From Pseudomonas fluorescens (lineage in GTDB: Bacteria; Pseudomonadota; Gammaproteobacteria; Pseudomonadales; Pseudomonadaceae), in NCBI RefSeq assembly GCF_900636825.1, contig NZ_LR134318.1:5193501-5257500 (forward strand): a stretch of 64,000 bases of DNA, written 5' to 3'. The position numbers and the translations under genes are program-made. Positions within the stretch are counted from its first letter, which is position 1. Every line of letters begins with the position of its first letter. The notes beneath the pieces were generated by a model. That model saw only the letters and a program-made list of their open reading frames with translations, was not told the DNA's origin and ran no database searches. This document shows, in pieces, positions 62,265 through 64,000 of the stretch.

Positions 62265-62783
62265 ATGCCCCGCGCCCTGCTTGCGCTGCTGATGCTGGTT
62301 GCCCTGCCCGTATGGGCCGCAGCGCCGAAAGACCTCACATGGTCGGAGATGATTCCGCCGGACGCTGCGCCGGAATTGCCGAACATGGCCCCGCTGCACG
62401 ATCTGTCGAAGATGGGCGACGCGCTGTCCGCCGAATCCGCGCCGGCAGCGAAGCAGGATTTGCCGAATGCGCCGGTGGTGCAGAGTCTCGACGGGCAAAA
62501 CATTCGTCTGCCGGGTTACATCGTGCCGCTGGAAGTCAGCGAAGAAGGCCGTACCACGGATTTCTTGCTGGTGCCTTATTTCGGCGCCTGCATTCACGTG
62601 CCGCCACCGCCATCGAACCAGATCGTGCATGTGAAAAGCGAGTTGGGCGTGAAGCTTGATGAGTTGTATCAGCCGTACTGGGTCGAGGGACCGTTGCAGG
62701 TCAAGGCATCGAGCAGCGAGCTGGCGGATGCCGGGTATCAGATGGAGGCGGACAAGATTTATGCGTATGAGCTGCCGGAGTAA
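62265..62783 (+). CDS. DUF3299 secreted protein
   Basis: A 172-aa exported protein with signal peptide (LLMLVALPVWAAA). The conserved core is IRLPGYIVPLEVSEEGRTTD and LVPYFGACIHVPPPPSNQ, with a Cys-x-His that could bind a metal such as zinc. ATG 62265 has GAGGA eight bases upstream; ATG 62250 would overlap the permease stop. Last gene of the zinc operon, as in P. aeruginosa. Confidence 0.87.
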   Translation: MPRALLALLMLVALPVWAAAPKDLTWSEMIPPDAAPELPNMAPLHDLSKMGDALSAESAPAAKQDLPNAPVVQSLDGQNIRLPGYIVPLEVSEEGRTTDFLLVPYFGACIHVPPPPSNQIVHVKSELGVKLDELYQPYWVEGPLQVKASSSELADAGYQMEADKIYAYELPE

Positions 62784-62800
62784 TCTCCGGTAGATTTCAA

Positions 62801-62872
62801 GATCAAAAGATCAAAAGATCAAAAGATCAAAAGATCAAAAGATCAAAAGATCAAAAGATCAAAAGATCAAAA
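62801..62872. repeat. Tandem octamer array (GATCAAAA)9 before a half REP
   Basis: Nine perfect head-to-tail copies of GATCAAAA run from 62801 to 62872 and lead without a break into GATCGCAG of a REP arm. The unit equals the REP inner loop motif, so the array seems to be an expansion of that loop. Confidence 0.95.
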
Positions 62873-63764
62873 GATCGCAGCCTTCGGCAGCTCCTACAGT
62901 TTGGACTGACCCCAAAATGTTGGACGGTCTACTGCCACATGCCCACGGACTGAGCCCTGTATTCCCAGGGCTCAGTCCACCAAGCTTTGATTTGATCCGG
63001 TCATGATTGTAGTAAGTGATGTACTCGTCCAGCCCTGCATTTAGCTCTTCTAGGTTTTCGAAGCGCTTGAGGTAAAAAAACTCGGACTTCAAGGTACCGA
63101 AAAAACTCTCCATTGCCGCATTGTCGAGACAGTTTCCCTTACGTGACATGCTCTGCTTTATGCCGCGTTGCTTCAGTGCATGTTGATAACGAGGTTGCTG
63201 ATATTGCCAACCCTGGTCGGAGTGAAGCAGCAGATGACTCGCACCTCGCAGACATTCAAAGGCCTTTTCCAGCATTCCGGTCACCAAGGCGAAGCACGGG
63301 CGCTGGGCCGTTTCATAGGCGATAATTTCGCCGTTGTACAAGTCCATTACCGGCGACAGATAGAGCTTCCTTGATCCGACTTTGAACTCGGTGACGTCTG
63401 TTACCCACTTCTGATTAGGCCGTTGCGCGAAGAAATTACGCTCCAGAAGATTCGCCGCGATGGTTCCAACTTGCCCCTTGTAGGATCGATACTTTTTGGG
63501 ACGCACCAAGGATTTAAGGCCCATGCGGTCCATTAGGCGCTGAATCATTTTTTCACTGACCGACTCTTTCTTTTGCAGCGCCAAAGCGATGCGGCGATAG
63601 CCAAATCGCCCTTCGTGCTGATCGTAGAGGTCTCGAATCTTCGTTTTCAGCGAGGCATATTTATCAGGTTTCTGAAGGGCGCTGACCTGGTAATAGAACG
63701 TGCTGCGGGCCAGGTTGGCTAACTTGAGCAGACCGTGCAGAGGAAACCTGGATCTTAACGCCAT
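62859..63764 (-). CDS. IS3-family transposase OrfB (DDE), altered C-terminus
   Basis: A roughly 301-aa DDE integrase-type transposase. The triad is visible in WVTDVTEF, LLHSDQGWQYQ and NAAMESFFGTLKSE, preceded by the HTH-21 region FGYRRIALALQKKE. The last 35 residues depart from the family: after GGLSP the sequence reads GNTGLSPWACGS and runs through the IS end and the REP to stop at 62859. A one-base loss near 62965 would explain this, since the expected ending (VQYRAQSVGMWQ) and stop appear in the neighbouring frame. ATG 63764; normally made as an OrfAB fusion by frameshifting. Confidence 0.9.
   Translation of the reverse strand: MALRSRFPLHGLLKLANLARSTFYYQVSALQKPDKYASLKTKIRDLYDQHEGRFGYRRIALALQKKESVSEKMIQRLMDRMGLKSLVRPKKYRSYKGQVGTIAANLLERNFFAQRPNQKWVTDVTEFKVGSRKLYLSPVMDLYNGEIIAYETAQRPCFALVTGMLEKAFECLRGASHLLLHSDQGWQYQQPRYQHALKQRGIKQSMSRKGNCLDNAAMESFFGTLKSEFFYLKRFENLEELNAGLDEYITYYNHDRIKSKLGGLSPGNTGLSPWACGSRPSNILGSVQTVGAAEGCDLLIF
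62873..62899. repeat. Half REP next to the IS end
   Basis: GATCGCAGCCTTCGGCAGCT followed by CCTACAG is a right REP arm. Its left partner is absent, and the IS terminus starts two bases later. Confidence 0.88.
62947..62978. other. Perfect hairpin at the 3' end of OrfB
   Basis: GGACTGAGCCCTG and CAGGGCTCAGTCC form a perfect 13-bp stem with a 6-nt loop, overlapping the site of the altered OrfB C-terminus. Confidence 0.8.
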
Positions 63765-64000
63765 CACGGAGATGGTTTTTTCCCGGGGCGACTCATCTTC
63801 GAAACCTCCCTTACCTCTTTGAGCTTTTTTAGGTAAGCGTTCTCCATACGTAGGTATTCGAGTTCGGCCTTCAGTTGTTCTCGGCTCTTTAAATCGTCGT
63901 CCACGGGTTGGGAGTGATCAGGGACAGGCGTTTTTCTAGACATGACAACAGCCTTTTTTCTATTGGGTACGATCAGGGCAGGAAGACCGCCACTGTAGTA
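63764..64000 (-). CDS. IS3-family OrfA, C-terminal part (runs off the window)
   Basis: The visible frame enters from beyond 64000 and ends with TGA at 63764. It reads YYSGGLPALIVPNRKKA, then a charged linker and the coiled-coil AELEYLRMENAYLKKLKE typical of the end of IS3-family OrfA. The helix-turn-helix part lies outside the window. An internal ATG at 63943 is probably not the start. Confidence 0.85.
   Translation of the reverse strand, partial: YYSGGLPALIVPNRKKAVVMSRKTPVPDHSQPVDDDLKSREQLKAELEYLRMENAYLKKLKEVREVSKMSRPGKKPSP
63824..63830 (-). promoter_or_regulatory. Programmed -1 frameshift site of the IS (A AAA AAG)
   Basis: The heptamer AAAAAAG lies in the OrfA zero frame as CTA-AAA-AAG. 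A -1 slip continues in frame into OrfB as AQRGKGGFEDESPREK, giving the OrfAB transposase. Confidence 0.85.

Larger units (their letters stand above)
62902..64000 (-). mobile_element. IS3-family insertion sequence (IS150-like), one end in window
   Basis: The element's right end is at 62902 with the typical terminus TGGACTGACCCCAAAATGTT. It contains OrfB and the C-terminal part of OrfA, read on the minus strand; the other end lies beyond 64000. It is inserted beside a REP arm. Confidence 0.9.

Noticed and set aside
62801..62899. Possible CRISPR array
   Set aside because: Units are 8 bp, contiguous and without spacers. It is a simple tandem repeat grown from a REP loop.

Overview
The window looks like chromosomal DNA of a Pseudomonas of the fluorescens group. 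It is GC-rich, and its gene order (rsfS-nadD-proA, xseB-ispA-dxs, nrdR-ribD-ribE-ribBX-ribH-nusB-thiL-pgpA) and its two dense families of REP palindromes (GTAGGAGCTGCCG type and GTGGGAGCGAGCC type) are typical of that group. No rRNA, tRNA or CRISPR array was seen, and no complete prophage.

Layout. 0-4.5 kb: core genes (rsfS fragment, nadD, proA, mpg) and a DedA-PAP2 membrane fusion. 4.6-10.8 kb: an AT-richer accessory island with two small unknown genes on the minus strand. Divergent from them is a tightly coupled pair: a 1172-aa protein with a TcdA/TcdB-like pore-forming region and degenerate RTX repeats, and a 558-aa protein whose C-terminal half has the Arg / Ser-Ser-Thr / Glu layout of LT/pertussis-type ADP-ribosyltransferases. 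I read the pair as a binary toxin; it is the strongest candidate here for an undescribed system. 10.8-18.1 kb: Lon-N-like protein, LrgAB, MaoC hydratase, a MORN-repeat/caspase-like lipoprotein, an SDR protein, YceK lipoprotein, UbiX and Mpl.

18.2-26 kb: an ethanolamine module. A sigma-54 activator is divergent from exaC, which has a good -24/-12 promoter; then come eat and eutBC. Ethanolamine is imported, deaminated to acetaldehyde by the B12-dependent EutBC and oxidised by ExaC; no microcompartment genes are present. 26-30.8 kb: GNAT, DedA, MtfA-like peptidase, pyrophosphatase, an orphan S24-type regulator and a lipoprotein. 30.8-41 kb: the minus-strand magA-F operon around a thioester-less alpha-2-macroglobulin. 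41.1-42.4 kb: a Fic protein with its own winged helix, preceded by two near-identical operators.

42.6-47.8 kb: isoprenoid genes xseB-ispA-dxs and the B12 receptor BtuB. 47.9-56.7 kb: a long minus-strand run with BtuF, a membrane protein, RibA, a solute-binding protein, and then the pgpA to nrdR block. Its RibB-RibA fusion has lost the GTP cyclohydrolase II zinc motif, which fits the presence of a separate RibA. 56.8-62.8 kb: YbaY-like lipoprotein, methyltransferase, CnoX, an unknown protein, and a zinc-starvation operon (zrgA, ABC ATPase, permease, DUF3299) behind a Zur-like box. The window ends in an array of nine GATCAAAA units, half a REP, and an IS3-family element cut off by the window edge.
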